A DNA stretch of 64,000 nt from an uncultured Bacteroidales bacterium (GCA_900314725.1 OMWJ01000013.1:1-64000); one strand, 5' to 3'; shown: positions 1 to 8,511, numbered from the stretch's first letter. A program made the numbers and translations. Notes: generated by a model from the sequence alone, not told the origin.

Positions 1-150
1 TTCTTTATCTCCTAAAAGATATATCGCCTCTTCTCATTACTCTCGTAACTAACCTTACGCTACTTTAGGTTTGTATTTTGTCTATCTTTCTTTCAATGAC
101 CTCTCCCTCGCTCACGGAAACTCACCCCTCAAGGCTACGTCCCGAAATTT
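1..150 (-). other. Structured 5' leader, possibly of an rRNA operon beyond the left edge
   Basis: No open frame. Read on the minus strand this stretch is clearly richer in G and C than its surroundings. It starts a few bases after a consensus promoter and contains a boxA-like segment (GTCATTGAAAGAAAGATAG) followed by purine-rich sequence. This arrangement resembles the leader before 16S rRNA in Bacteroidota. A contig edge at an rRNA operon would also be natural, because assemblies often break there. No 16S sequence is visible, so the assignment is inference; another stable RNA or a long mRNA leader is possible. Confidence 0.4.
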
Positions 151-157
151 GAGAGTG

Positions 158-189
158 CAAAATTAATACCTTTATCCTTCCTAACCAAA
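158..189 (-). promoter_or_regulatory. Consensus Bacteroidota promoter firing leftward
   Basis: On the minus strand TTTG (189-186), a 20-nt spacer and TAATTTTG (165-158) match the Bacteroidota housekeeping promoter TTTG-N19-21-TAnnTTTG. Transcription would start near 150 and enter the G+C-richer leader at the window edge. Confidence 0.6.
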
Positions 190-341
190 CTTTTTTCCAA
201 CTTTTTTCGAAGTTTTTTTAACCCCATTTTTAATTATCTTAAAATCAAGTACATATTATAAGGACTTTTTTTCCTTTAATACACCTTATAATACAACAGG
301 ATATTTTATTATTCTCCTTGAGAAAGAAGTTTTTAAATAAA

Positions 342-380
342 AATACATCAACTCTTTGAGGTGAAAAGAGTTGATGTATT
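342..380. terminator. Strong hairpin in the gene-free left end
   Basis: A 16-bp perfect stem (342-357 with 365-380) closes a 7-nt loop. It is followed by GTTGGTTTTGGTG-type sequence up to about 445 that resembles the repeat family at 10985, 40867 and 52110. No gene directly abuts it. The remaining sequence between 190 and 470 is A/T-rich and I see nothing else in it. Confidence 0.5.
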
Positions 381-471
381 TAATTAAAGTGTTGGTTTTG
401 GTGTGGTGAAGAGTTGGTTTTGGTTTAAGAAAAGTAGGTTTTCTTATATCTTTGATTATGAGGAATAAAAT

Positions 472-515
472 GTGGTCGGTCGTTGGATTTCCTTATAGGG
501 AAAACGACCGACCAC
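472..515. repeat. 44-bp palindromic element, copy 1
   Basis: A 13-bp perfect stem (472-484 GTGGTCGGTCGTT with 503-515) surrounds an 18-nt loop. It lies 7 bp downstream of the stop codon of the ATPase remnant. A second copy with the same stem and a reverse-complementary loop lies at 1447-1490. The element is G+C-rich in an A+T-rich region, and I saw no other copy in the window. Confidence 0.75.
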
Positions 516-522
516 CTTCTTT

Positions 523-1524
523 TTATAGAAGATATGTATTATCGTTTAAGATATTGATTATCTGTGTTTTTAGGGTGTTTGTTTTTCTATATAATACTGA
601 ACGGATAGCGTCTTTGGTTATTTTGTAAGTGTTTTCTGCTTCAAGGATTCTATAAAGATACAAAACCATATTCATAGGATTTATTTCTGTTGTTTTTTTG
701 CATGAAGACTTAAACTCTGCGATGATTGTTTTTCTTTCTTCTCTTGGTTTTGTGCTGAACTTTCTTAGAAGGTTTTCTATAATCTCGCTTGTTCTTGGTT
801 TGTAAGATGCTGATACAGAAGAGAAATACTCATCTATTACGTCAGATTCATCATAGATATACATGTTATCCTCAAAGACAAACTGTTGTATTTGGCTTTC
901 TTCTTTTTGTGTTGCTATACTCTTGTCAAAAGCAGTGTTGTCTTTGTCTTTTTTTACAAAGAAATAGAGTTTATTATTGTATATGAATGAGTTAGTCATA
1001 AGTATCTGACGTGGCAGATTGACATAATTGGATGAACCTATGATGTTGTATTTGTCAAAAGTGTTGAGAAACTGTTCCTTGGTTTCCTTGCCTCTGTTTT
1101 CCTTGGCAGGCTTTCCCGGATGGGCAATATAGACTTTTGCACAGTCTGGGAATAGTTTTGTACATTCATTAAACAGATGAATTTTATCAAGAGCAGAGTT
1201 GATGTCATCATTTTTTTGAAGTGTAATAACCTGAGTAAGAGAATCAACCAGCAATAGTTTTACATCATTTCTTAAACTGTTTTTGATATAGTTCAAAGTA
1301 GCAATAAAATCTTCTCTTGTCTGTTCTCCCGTCCAATCAATAAAGAATATGGTCTTTTTCTCATCATCAGAAAGGTTGAATTTGTCCAAAACTACTTGGT
1401 ACTGCATTTTAGAACCTTCTGTGAGTACGACTACAATTTTTTCATGGTGGTCGGTCGCTTCACCTATAAGGGGATTGAGCGACCGACCACAAAAAATATT
1501 GCTTTTTATCACAAAACTAAGCAA
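523..1524 (-). pseudogene. 5'-truncated AAA (RepA/AAA_25-like) ATPase remnant
   Basis: The protein resembles the C-terminal three quarters of a RecA/RepA-like AAA_25 ATPase. A beta strand (KIVVVLTEGS) is followed by a Walker-B-like strand (KLLLVDSLTQV) and a later segment mentioning AHPGKPAKENRG, where these ATPases carry a sensor region. The Walker A loop that should lie upstream is missing. The frame can only be extended upstream through a palindromic element (1447-1490) to a TTG at 1524; the first ATG is at 1407. The alpha-helical C-terminal part (about residues 230-333) looks complete. I infer that the 5' end was lost or replaced at the palindrome. Whether a 294-aa product from 1407 is made is unknown. 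Confidence 0.55.
1447..1490. repeat. 44-bp palindromic element, copy 2, inside the ATPase frame
   Basis: A 13-bp stem (1447-1459 with 1478-1490) surrounds an 18-nt loop whose sequence is close to the reverse complement of the loop of the copy at 472-515. It sits exactly where homology of the ATPase remnant to its family appears to begin, so it marks a break point. The stretch from 1491 to 1721 holds no other gene. Confidence 0.75.
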
Positions 1525-1721
1525 TAAGGACTTTGATACATTTGTAAAAAGTTGCTTTTGAAGAGATAATTATAACAGCTAAAGAAGACTAAACGCTTTT
1601 GAGCATAAAAACAACAAAGAATAAATTAAGACTCTCACATCATCCCATAAAGGTTTACTTCAGCTAAAAAAAATAAGACCTTTATTTTATGAGTTTTAAT
1701 ATCTATTCAATAACTTTTAAA

Positions 1722-2683
1722 CTAAATTTCTACAACTATCTTTCCTCCACTTTTACCTGTTTCTAAAATCACGTGTGCAGTAGAAATATTTTTAAAAGGA
1801 AATATTTTGCTTACAAGAGGTGTCAATTTATAATGGTCAATAAACGCAAAAATGTCGTCAATTGTTTGTTGGGTAGGATAATTGGAATAAAAGGCAGACA
1901 GAAATACCCCGTTAGGAATCGATTTTATAGGTTCAAAATCTTTAAGAGTGAAAATATCTCCCAAAATTCCCGTATTGCAGACGATTCCTCCCTTTTTAAC
2001 GGCGTGAAGTGAGTCAATCAAAGTTTTAGGCCCTATTAACTCCAAAATTTTTGTAGGTTTATCTTCCTTTTTCAGTGATGTAGATAATGGCTTATCATCA
2101 ATTATACAGTTGGTCGCACCTATGGATTTGAGTAAATCAAACTTCATATCATTTCTTGCCGCAGCCGTTACTCTGCAACCCAACTTTGATGCTATCTGAA
2201 CGGCAGATTGTCCCACCGTAGAGGTACTTCCCCTTACTAATAAGTGGTCTTGCGGTTGCAAGTTAAGACTCTCAAACAATGACCCCCATGCAGTGAAATA
2301 TGTTTCGCCAACTGCAGCCAACGAAGTCCAAGATAACGTTGTGCGTTTGATATGGAAACAATGTGATACGGGAACTAAACAATATTCTGCATAACTTCCG
2401 TTAAAACTTTTGTTCATTTCCTACATCAAAGCCATAACTTTTTCACCTTTTACAAACTCTGCATCTAAGGATTCTTCCAACTCTCCCTCGCATTCAATAC
2501 CCGGGATTATCGGTTTTTGAATATAATCGCTTTCAACCTAAAACTGCCTTAGTATTAACTCACTGTGATTAAGTCCAAGGGCTTTCACGTATATCAAAAT
2601 CCAACCTTACTTTAAGCACGCTTATGTTCAGATAAAATCATATCGCCAGCCATGCAAGAATAATGTAATTACACTGCTTTCAT
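1722..2683 (-). pseudogene. Decayed medium-chain (quinone oxidoreductase-like) dehydrogenase
   Basis: The intact 3' frame (1722-2417) encodes the Rossmann half of a zinc-type alcohol dehydrogenase/quinone oxidoreductase-like protein. Its nucleotide-binding segment reads VRGSTSTVGQSAVQIASKLG, with STSTVG in place of the usual GASGGVG. Upstream, the N-terminal GroES-like half can still be read from an ATG at 2683 (MKAV, stop, LHYSCMAGDM). It continues with GWILIYVKALGLNHSELIL, PIIPGIECEGE and FVKGEKVMALM, but it is interrupted by at least three in-frame stops (including TAG before VESDY and TAG before EMNKS) and one frameshift. The reconstructed length, about 320 codons, equals the family's normal length. 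Several independent lesions make a sequencing error unlikely; the gene is dead. Confidence 0.85.
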
Positions 2684-2792
2684 ATTTTTCGTATTTTTTA
2701 TGTTTAGCAACTGGCAGCAACGTTAATTAAATTTCACTTAATCGTCCGAAAGTTACAATTTTATAACCTTAAAATTTGTCAGAATTTTGTAT

Positions 2793-2800
2793 TAATTTTG
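2793..2800 (+). promoter_or_regulatory. -7 element upstream of the C39-like lipoprotein
   Basis: TAATTTTG fits TAnnTTTG. A TTTG at 2775-2778 is too close (14 nt) to be the usual -33 element. The position overlaps a possible TTG start at 2798 and so supports the ATG at 2834. Confidence 0.45.
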
Positions 2801-2833
2801 CAATCCATTAAGACAATAGAGATTAATACGACT

Positions 2834-3595
2834 ATGAAAACAGTAATTTTTGCATCTATCGGTTTGATATTAGTTCTTTTTGGATGCTATTCACCTATTA
2901 ACAAAGCAGATACAAGCAATAATAGTATAAATACAGCAAATAAAAACTCTGTTTTATTAGAGAATTTTCCGACATTACAACAGAGCGAAGATTATACTTG
3001 TGGCAATATTGCAAGTCTTATGGTTATGAAATTCTTTGGGAACTGCAATGAAACGGAAAACAGTTTGGCAGAAAAAATGCACACACATACTGACAGCAAT
3101 ACGCCTGCTGCTAAACCGGGAACTGCAACAAATTGGACTGATTACGGAACTAATGTTGAAGAGATATACAATTATTTCAATAACAGGCAAGATTACCGTA
3201 TTGTAGCGTCAAGTTATAATAATGGAAACGGACTTCTTTCCGATACTTCTGCAGTTGGTATTCAAGCAGTGGGCAATAAAAAACCTGAATTTGCAGATTA
3301 CGGTGAGGTTGCTGAGTTTTTTGCCGACAATCTAAAAAATAACAGACCTATTATGGTATGTTGGAACGCTTGGGGCGGACATTGGACAGTTTGTATCGGT
3401 TATGACGATAATGGAACTAATAATTTCTTTGACGACGACATACTTACGATGGCAGACCCGTATGATACAACTGACGGAATCAAAGATGGTTATACCAAAG
3501 TGTCATTAGTACAATTTTTTTACGATTGGTTCTGCACTATGACGCCCAAACCCTACCAACTTCAGCCGTATATTATAGTTGAAAAGATAAAATAA
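2834..3595 (+). CDS. C39-like papain-fold peptidase lipoprotein
   Basis: This is a predicted surface or periplasmic lipoprotein of 253 residues. The ATG at 2834 gives a clean lipoprotein signal (hydrophobic stretch ending LFGC, Cys18); the frame could open at a TTG at 2798, but the -7 promoter element lies on it. The rest resembles the Peptidase_C39_2 fold: QQSEDYTCGNIASL supplies the catalytic Cys (about residue 56), GGHWTVCIGYDD the His (about 183) and MADPYDT the Asp (about 208). All three are present and correctly ordered, so it is probably an active cysteine peptidase or a related bacteriocin-processing-like enzyme; the substrate is unknown. It stands alone, and its last 23 bases overlap the convergent truncated LRR gene. 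Confidence 0.75.
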   Translation: MKTVIFASIGLILVLFGCYSPINKADTSNNSINTANKNSVLLENFPTLQQSEDYTCGNIASLMVMKFFGNCNETENSLAEKMHTHTDSNTPAAKPGTATNWTDYGTNVEEIYNYFNNRQDYRIVASSYNNGNGLLSDTSAVGIQAVGNKKPEFADYGEVAEFFADNLKNNRPIMVCWNAWGGHWTVCIGYDDNGTNNFFDDDILTMADPYDTTDGIKDGYTKVSLVQFFYDWFCTMTPKPYQLQPYIIVEKIK

Positions 3596-4061
3596 AATCA
3601 TAACAGTCGGTATCTTTATGCTCTTTTCCGCAAGTGGCAAAAATAATATGTCTTGTGGCAGAGACTTTATGCAATGCGGCAGTGTTAAGATCTAATCCAT
3701 TAATAGAAGTTAGATTTACACAACCTCTAAACGCAAATTGATATATCTCTTCAATAGTATTTGGGAGAGTAACAGAAGTTAAATCCTCACAACCATAAAA
3801 AGCCTCATCATGAATACCTACAACTGTATAAGTTGTACCTTCATAAGTAACCGCAGGAGAAATAACAACTGCACCAGAATAAGAACGAGGCGAATTCTCT
3901 CCTACATAATCAACCTCATGAGATACATAAACTTCAAGAGATCCACCAGGGTAATGATAATATATTCCATCAACTTCAAAACTATATGCAAAAGCACTTG
4001 CGCTTAGCATCATTGCAATAAACGTTGCAACAAATGTATAATCTCTTTTTTCATAACTCAT
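3573..4061 (-). CDS. Short BspA-like leucine-rich-repeat secreted protein, probably truncated
   Basis: The start at 4061 gives a signal peptide ending ASAFA; an upstream ATG at 4103 is excluded because the -7 element (4101-4108) covers it. Residues 20-85 look like the N-terminal part of BspA-type proteins (FEVDGIYYHY, VVISPAVTYEGTTYTVVGI). One and a half LRR_5 units follow (DEAFYGCEDLTSVTLPNTIEEI, YQFAFRGCVNLTSI). BspA-family proteins normally have many such units and a sorting tail. Here the repeats stop and the last 30 residues look unrelated, running into the convergent gene. I infer a 3'-truncated gene; a short functional protein cannot be excluded. Confidence 0.6.
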   Translation of the reverse strand: MSYEKRDYTFVATFIAMMLSASAFAYSFEVDGIYYHYPGGSLEVYVSHEVDYVGENSPRSYSGAVVISPAVTYEGTTYTVVGIHDEAFYGCEDLTSVTLPNTIEEIYQFAFRGCVNLTSINGLDLNTAALHKVSATRHIIFATCGKEHKDTDCYDFILSFQL

Positions 4062-4100
4062 ATTATTTATTGTTAATAATTTCTTTATCTTTACAACTTT

Positions 4101-4108
4101 CAAAGATA
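4101..4108 (-). promoter_or_regulatory. -7 element of the LRR gene
   Basis: The minus strand reads TATCTTTG, a match to TAnnTTTG, 40 bp before the ATG at 4061. No good TTTG is seen at the expected distance upstream. Confidence 0.5.
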
Positions 4109-4130
4109 GTCATTGTTTCTATAATAAAAA

Positions 4131-4164
4131 AAAAGGTCGTGAAATCTAAATTTCACGACCTTTT
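4131..4164 (-). terminator. Intrinsic terminator of kbl
   Basis: A 15-bp perfect stem (4131-4145 with 4150-4164), a 4-nt loop and a run of U on the minus strand lie 19 bp after the kbl stop codon. Confidence 0.85.
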
Positions 4165-4182
4165 ACTAATTTCTATTCTAAA

Positions 4183-5373
4183 CTATTTTAGTATTCCAAG
4201 TTCTTTGCCTATCTTAACAAAAGCATTAACACACTTGTCAAGTTGTTCTTTAGTATGTGCAGCAGAAACCTGAACACGTATTCTTGCCTGTCCTTTAGGG
4301 ACAACAGGATAATAGAAACCTGTTACATATATTCCTTCTTTACTTAATGCAGCAGCAAATTTTTGAGACAATGGTGCATCATAAAGCATAACAGCACAGA
4401 TAGCAGACTGAGTTGGTTTAATATCAAAGCCGGCTGCTTTCATCTTTTCAACAAAGTAGTTAGTGTTGTCATGCAATTTATCTTGAAGATGATTATCCTT
4501 TGTTATGATTTCAAACATCTTTATTGCAGCACCTGCTACTGAAGGAGGAATAGAATTTGAAAATAGATAAGGACGAGAACGCTGACGAAGCATTTCAATG
4601 ATTTCTTTCTTACCTGTAGTAAATCCACCAACAGCACCACCAAAGGCTTTACCAAGTGTTCCTGTCAATATCTCTATTTTACCTCTCAAGTTATATTGTT
4701 CTGTTGTCCCCCTACCTGTTTTACCAACAACACCAGCAGAGTGTGATTCATCAACCATAACAAGAGCATCGTATTTTTGAGCTAACTCATATATTTTATC
4801 AACAGGAGCAACATTACCGTCCATAGAGAAGACTCCATCTGTAGCAATAACCTTAAATCTGCAATCCTTTGCTTCAATTAGTTTTGCTTCCAAGTCTGCC
4901 ATATCAGCATTATTGTAACGGAAACGTTTAGCCTTGCATAGTCTTACACCGTCAATAATAGAAGCGTGGTTAAGAGAGTCTGAGATTATAGCATCTTGTT
5001 CTGTGAAAAGAGGTTCAAAAACTCCACCATTTGCATCAAAGCAAGCAGCATAAAGAATAGTGTCTTCTGTTCCGAAGAATTCAGATATTTTCTTTTCCAA
5101 CTCTTTGTGAATATCGCCGGTTCCACATATAAAACGAACACTACTCATTCCATAACCGCGAGTATCCATCGCTTGTTTTGCAGCTTCTATCAGTTCTTTA
5201 TTATCTGCTAAACCAAGATAGTTGTTTGCACAGAAGTTCAACACATCTCCCTCTCCTTGTGTTTTAATTGCAGCACTTTGAGGAGTTATAATAATACGTT
5301 CATTTTTGTAAAGACCGTCGTCTTTTATCTGTTGTATCTCTTTTTGTAGATACTTTTGAAAATTATTATACAT
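4183..5373 (-). CDS. kbl: Glycine C-acetyltransferase (2-amino-3-ketobutyrate CoA ligase)
   Basis: A PLP-dependent alpha-oxoamine synthase of 396 residues, the usual length for Kbl. It interconverts 2-amino-3-oxobutyrate plus CoA with glycine plus acetyl-CoA, the second step of threonine breakdown via threonine dehydrogenase. Visible landmarks are FCANNYLGL near residue 47, the VDESHSAG cofactor loop near 207-214 and the Schiff-base lysine in TGTLGKAFGG (Lys242). The start is the first ATG after a good promoter at 5423-5452. It is monocistronic, with its own terminator. The related enzymes 8-amino-7-oxononanoate synthase and serine palmitoyltransferase share the fold, but the N-terminal segment and the FICGTGDIHKELE signature favour Kbl. 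Threonine dehydrogenase is not in the window. Confidence 0.92.
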   Translation of the reverse strand: MYNNFQKYLQKEIQQIKDDGLYKNERIIITPQSAAIKTQGEGDVLNFCANNYLGLADNKELIEAAKQAMDTRGYGMSSVRFICGTGDIHKELEKKISEFFGTEDTILYAACFDANGGVFEPLFTEQDAIISDSLNHASIIDGVRLCKAKRFRYNNADMADLEAKLIEAKDCRFKVIATDGVFSMDGNVAPVDKIYELAQKYDALVMVDESHSAGVVGKTGRGTTEQYNLRGKIEILTGTLGKAFGGAVGGFTTGKKEIIEMLRQRSRPYLFSNSIPPSVAGAAIKMFEIITKDNHLQDKLHDNTNYFVEKMKAAGFDIKPTQSAICAVMLYDAPLSQKFAAALSKEGIYVTGFYYPVVPKGQARIRVQVSAAHTKEQLDKCVNAFVKIGKELGILK

Positions 5374-5422
5374 TGTTAAAAGTTTTTTATTGTTACTATA
5401 TTAATACCTTTTTTAATGTCTG

Positions 5423-5452
5423 CAAAGTTACATATTTTTTACTTCATACAAA
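5423..5452 (-). promoter_or_regulatory. Promoter of kbl
   Basis: On the minus strand TTTG (5452-5449), an 18-nt spacer and TAACTTTG (5430-5423) fit the Bacteroidota consensus. The box lies 50 bp before the kbl ATG. Confidence 0.65.
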
Positions 5453-5460
5453 CAAAAAAA

Positions 5461-6483
5461 CTAAAAAAGATAGTCTTCAAGTTGAGTGAAAAGATTTCTG
5501 TGAAATAGTTTTGACTGCAGAACCAAACTTTTCTTTAATGTCTGAGAAGGATAAGAAGAGATATTCTTTTGTCGTTTTGAATAGAAATGTTTTTTTATCT
5601 TCCTGAAATCTTTGCGAGCATCAAAGACTGCCTTACAATCTTCTTTATTGCCTTGTAGCAGGAAAACAAAGGCAGCTAAATAGTCTAAACATCTTCTTTT
5701 GAAAAACACAGAAGAGAAGTTTTTTTCTGGTAAGTTTTTATACAGGAGCAAAAGATTATTCCTAAAATTAAGAAAGGTTTTCTTTGGGTTGTTTGTCTGC
5801 AAAGTTGCTGCTCCAAAATGATACACCGTGCTTTGTGGGTAATACATTACTTTATAGCCCGCATTCTTTACTCTCCAACAAAAGTCTATCTCCTCCATGT
5901 GAGCAAAGAAATCTTCATCCAATCCTCCTACACTTCTAAAGACATCAGCACGAACAAACATCGCTGCTCCTGTTGCCCAGAATATTTCACGTTCTTTATC
6001 ATATTGTCCATTATCTTTTTCAAGGTTTTGAAATACTCTTCCAGCACAAAAAGGATAACCTAAATAATCAAGATAGCCCCCTGCTGCTCCTGCATATTCA
6101 AAAGAAACTTTATCCTTATAAGATAACAACTTTGGCTGACAGACTGCAATGGTTTTATCCGCTTCCATTTTTTCTATCAAAGGAGGGATCCAATTCTCAG
6201 TAACCTCTACATCATCATTCAAGAGAATAAAATAATCTGCCTCTATTTGACTCAAAGCCCTGTTGTATCCACCTGTAAAACCATAGTTCTTATCTAATGG
6301 TATTAGATTAACCGTAGGAAAGTTTGCCTTGATAAATTCCAAAGAATCGTCTTCTGAACCATTGTCTGCAACAAAGACTTCAGCATCTTTGGAATATTCT
6401 ACAACACTTGGCAGATACTGTTCTATCAGTCCTTTTTGCCTTCCATTCCAATTAAGTATGACAACAGCAACCTTACTATTCAT
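5461..6483 (-). CDS. Family 2 glycosyltransferase (rhamnosyltransferase-like)
   Basis: A GT-A-fold glycosyltransferase of 340 residues. The N-terminus VAVVILNWNGR, the FVADNGSEDDS nucleotide-binding segment and the DxD-type motif LLNDDVEV are typical of GT2. EEIDFCWRVKNAGYKVMYYP matches the acceptor-side ED motif of rhamnosyltransferase-like members. It should act on the cytoplasmic face of the inner membrane in surface glycan assembly; donor and acceptor cannot be told. Its start overlaps the 3' end of the GWxTD gene by 8 bp, so the two are co-transcribed and probably translationally coupled. Confidence 0.85.
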   Translation of the reverse strand: MNSKVAVVILNWNGRQKGLIEQYLPSVVEYSKDAEVFVADNGSEDDSLEFIKANFPTVNLIPLDKNYGFTGGYNRALSQIEADYFILLNDDVEVTENWIPPLIEKMEADKTIAVCQPKLLSYKDKVSFEYAGAAGGYLDYLGYPFCAGRVFQNLEKDNGQYDKEREIFWATGAAMFVRADVFRSVGGLDEDFFAHMEEIDFCWRVKNAGYKVMYYPQSTVYHFGAATLQTNNPKKTFLNFRNNLLLLYKNLPEKNFSSVFFKRRCLDYLAAFVFLLQGNKEDCKAVFDARKDFRKIKKHFYSKRQKNISSYPSQTLKKSLVLQSKLFHRNLFTQLEDYLF

Positions 6484-8008
6484 GTCCTACGCGAAACTGT
6501 TTGCCTGCCTTACCTTCAATTCCTGGTTCCAAGAAACCTCTTGATAAAGTATTCTCCCAAAAAATATCCTGAACTTCTCCTCTTGCATTAGAATGAAGAA
6601 GGAAATACTCTATAAGGTTATCTTGTCTTGCATAAAAAACAAACTTTCTGTTGCTTTCTCCATTAGGTGTGGTATTATAGACCCATATCTGATAAGGATA
6701 ATAATCAACTCCCATCGCCTGTAAGCCTACACTGTTAGGATTATTAACACTATAAGGATTTTCTACTCTGTCTATATTTGCATCGCTATTATGAAAACCT
6801 GAAGAAGCGCCGTATTTCTCATCAATAACATTATCTGGTATTCCATAAAGAAGATAAACTCTTCCCATATCAGTGTCATAACCTTTCTTTATCTGTGTAG
6901 AGTAATGAGCATTAACATAATCCACAGCAGTCATATATTGTTTCCATGCACTTTCAGGATAGTTATTATCCAAACGTTTATAGAACTCATAGATAAGATA
7001 GCGTTTCTGTTCCGGAGTTCCTGTCCTTACTGTCTTTTGTATTGCAGAGCGTTCATTTTCTGAAGCAATAGGAAGAAGGCATAGAAGATTTTCATCTAAA
7101 ACACTATCAGCTATAAAATTAACAAAAGCGTTGGAAGGTATCTCCATATTGAAAATATCAGGTTTTATGTTGCTTTCTTTATAGAAAGGCAGACGTTTAT
7201 ACTCATATAATATGTTTCTGCCATTGCGTACCTCAACACTAAGGTAATAAGATCCTTCAATCAAAGAAGAAACATCCAACTGTGCCATATATGTGCTAAC
7301 ATCCTGTGCTTTTATTCTCTTTATATTCTGAATATTCTCCACTTTTTTACCTGTAGTTATGTTCTCCAAGGAAGTAACAAGAGCATAAACAGAATCTACT
7401 CCAAAGGTCTTATCTGCATTATACACCTCTACATAATAGGTAAGTATGTTTTGAGAAAGAGACAGGGTGTTGAATACGTTAGGAATAATGTCTTTGTTTC
7501 CTCTTGTATAGACATTAGCCTTAGTAGTATTTTTTATTGTATCAGCAATCATAATATCAGACATACTGATATTGTCTTGTGGATAGTTTATCTTGATTAC
7601 ATCCCTGTACTGCAAAGGCTGATTGGTTGAAGCCATATCCCGTATTTCAAAAAAGACCACATATTCTCCATTATCCAAAGAAACTCTCTGCATATCCAAC
7701 AGAGAAGCATTGGTTATCTGGTTTGAGTCTTCAACTTCTGGAGATTTTATTACTCGCTTATCAACATATATTGCTGAATCGGGAGCATTGATTCCGCAGA
7801 TTATGGTTGTCAGTTCTGCAGACTTAACCCACTTGTTGTTTTCTCCCTTTTTGACATTCAGGCTAAAGCCGTCTATAGAAGTGTTTATCTCTGCATAATT
7901 ACCCTGCAAAGAATAATAGGTACGAAAGTCATAGACAACCTTTACATTTTGTCCCATAGCAAGAAAAGACAAAAACACAAAACAGATGAAAAATATTCTC
8001 TTGTTCAT
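6476..8008 (-). CDS. GWxTD domain-containing secreted protein
   Basis: A 510-residue exported protein with a signal peptide (hydrophobic core CFVFLSFLAMGQ). The N-terminal two thirds look like a beta-rich extracytoplasmic region. The C-terminal 140 residues carry the GWxTD-type domain: YMTAVDYVNAHYS, then GYDTDMGRVYLLYGIPDNV with the GRVYLLYG hallmark, and PYQIWVYN. Such proteins are common in Bacteroidota, but their biochemical role is not established. It overlaps the downstream glycosyltransferase by 8 bp. No consensus promoter was found just upstream. Confidence 0.8.
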   Translation of the reverse strand: MNKRIFFICFVFLSFLAMGQNVKVVYDFRTYYSLQGNYAEINTSIDGFSLNVKKGENNKWVKSAELTTIICGINAPDSAIYVDKRVIKSPEVEDSNQITNASLLDMQRVSLDNGEYVVFFEIRDMASTNQPLQYRDVIKINYPQDNISMSDIMIADTIKNTTKANVYTRGNKDIIPNVFNTLSLSQNILTYYVEVYNADKTFGVDSVYALVTSLENITTGKKVENIQNIKRIKAQDVSTYMAQLDVSSLIEGSYYLSVEVRNGRNILYEYKRLPFYKESNIKPDIFNMEIPSNAFVNFIADSVLDENLLCLLPIASENERSAIQKTVRTGTPEQKRYLIYEFYKRLDNNYPESAWKQYMTAVDYVNAHYSTQIKKGYDTDMGRVYLLYGIPDNVIDEKYGASSGFHNSDANIDRVENPYSVNNPNSVGLQAMGVDYYPYQIWVYNTTPNGESNRKFVFYARQDNLIEYFLLHSNARGEVQDIFWENTLSRGFLEPGIEGKAGKQFRVGHE

Positions 8009-8108
8009 AATAAATTATAAATTTAGTTATAGTAGTAACGTTTTTTTTGCAATATTATTATTCAGTTTCAAACTATTGAGAAGCCTATCAGCCTCATAAA
8101 AAACAAAA

Positions 8109-8133
8109 AGGACGAAAGATATTTCTTCGTCCT
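8109..8133 (-). terminator. Terminator after secG
   Basis: AGGACGAA (8109-8116) pairs with TTCGTCCT (8126-8133), and a U-rich run follows on the minus strand. It lies 22 bp past the secG stop codon. Confidence 0.65.
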
Positions 8134-8154
8134 CTTGATTCTGTTTTTTGTTGT

Positions 8155-8487
8155 TTATTGATTTAATGGCTGTGCAGTGTTTGAACCTTGTGCATTACTA
8201 TTGCTATTTGTAGCAGGCACAGAAGGAACATTACTGCTATTCAAAGTCTGGTTTGTCTGACGAGGTTTTGGAATAAGAGCAGAAGAAAGCAAACAAAATA
8301 CTATCATTGCACCTGCCAAAAACCAAGTTGCTTTTTCTAAGAAGTCAGTAGTCTTTCTTACTCCCATTACCTGATTTTGAGAAGCAAAATTAGCTGCCAA
8401 TCCACCACCTTTTCCATTTTGAACTAAGACAATAAGAGCAAGCACTAAAGCCGCAATCATAATCAATACTGTTACTAAAATAAACAT
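8155..8487 (-). CDS. secG: Preprotein translocase subunit SecG
   Basis: A 110-residue protein with two membrane segments (about residues 2-22 and 52-70) and the SecG signature between them: VLVQNGKGGGLAANF, then an MGVRKTTDFLEKATWFLAG region. The tail from about 80 is Asn/Ser/Gln-rich and probably disordered, as in many Bacteroidota SecG proteins. SecG joins SecYE in the inner membrane and aids SecA-driven export. It starts 24 bp after the TPR protein gene and is co-transcribed with it. Confidence 0.9.
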   Translation of the reverse strand: MFILVTVLIMIAALVLALIVLVQNGKGGGLAANFASQNQVMGVRKTTDFLEKATWFLAGAMIVFCLLSSALIPKPRQTNQTLNSSNVPSVPATNSNSNAQGSNTAQPLNQ

Positions 8488-8511
8488 ATCTAATAAGTTT
8501 TTATAAGGTTT

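Noticed and set aside
472-1490. An insertion sequence with terminal inverted repeats
   Set aside because: No transposase motif lies between the two palindromes and no clear target-site duplication is visible at their outer ends; the enclosed gene is an ATPase remnant.
2798-2833. A TTG start for the C39-like lipoprotein
   Set aside because: It lies on the promoter's -7 box, and only the ATG at 2834 gives a lipoprotein signal of normal length.
6476-6483. A frameshift between the glycosyltransferase and the GWxTD gene
   Set aside because: Both frames start and end with family-typical sequence; an 8-bp overlap is normal for coupled genes.
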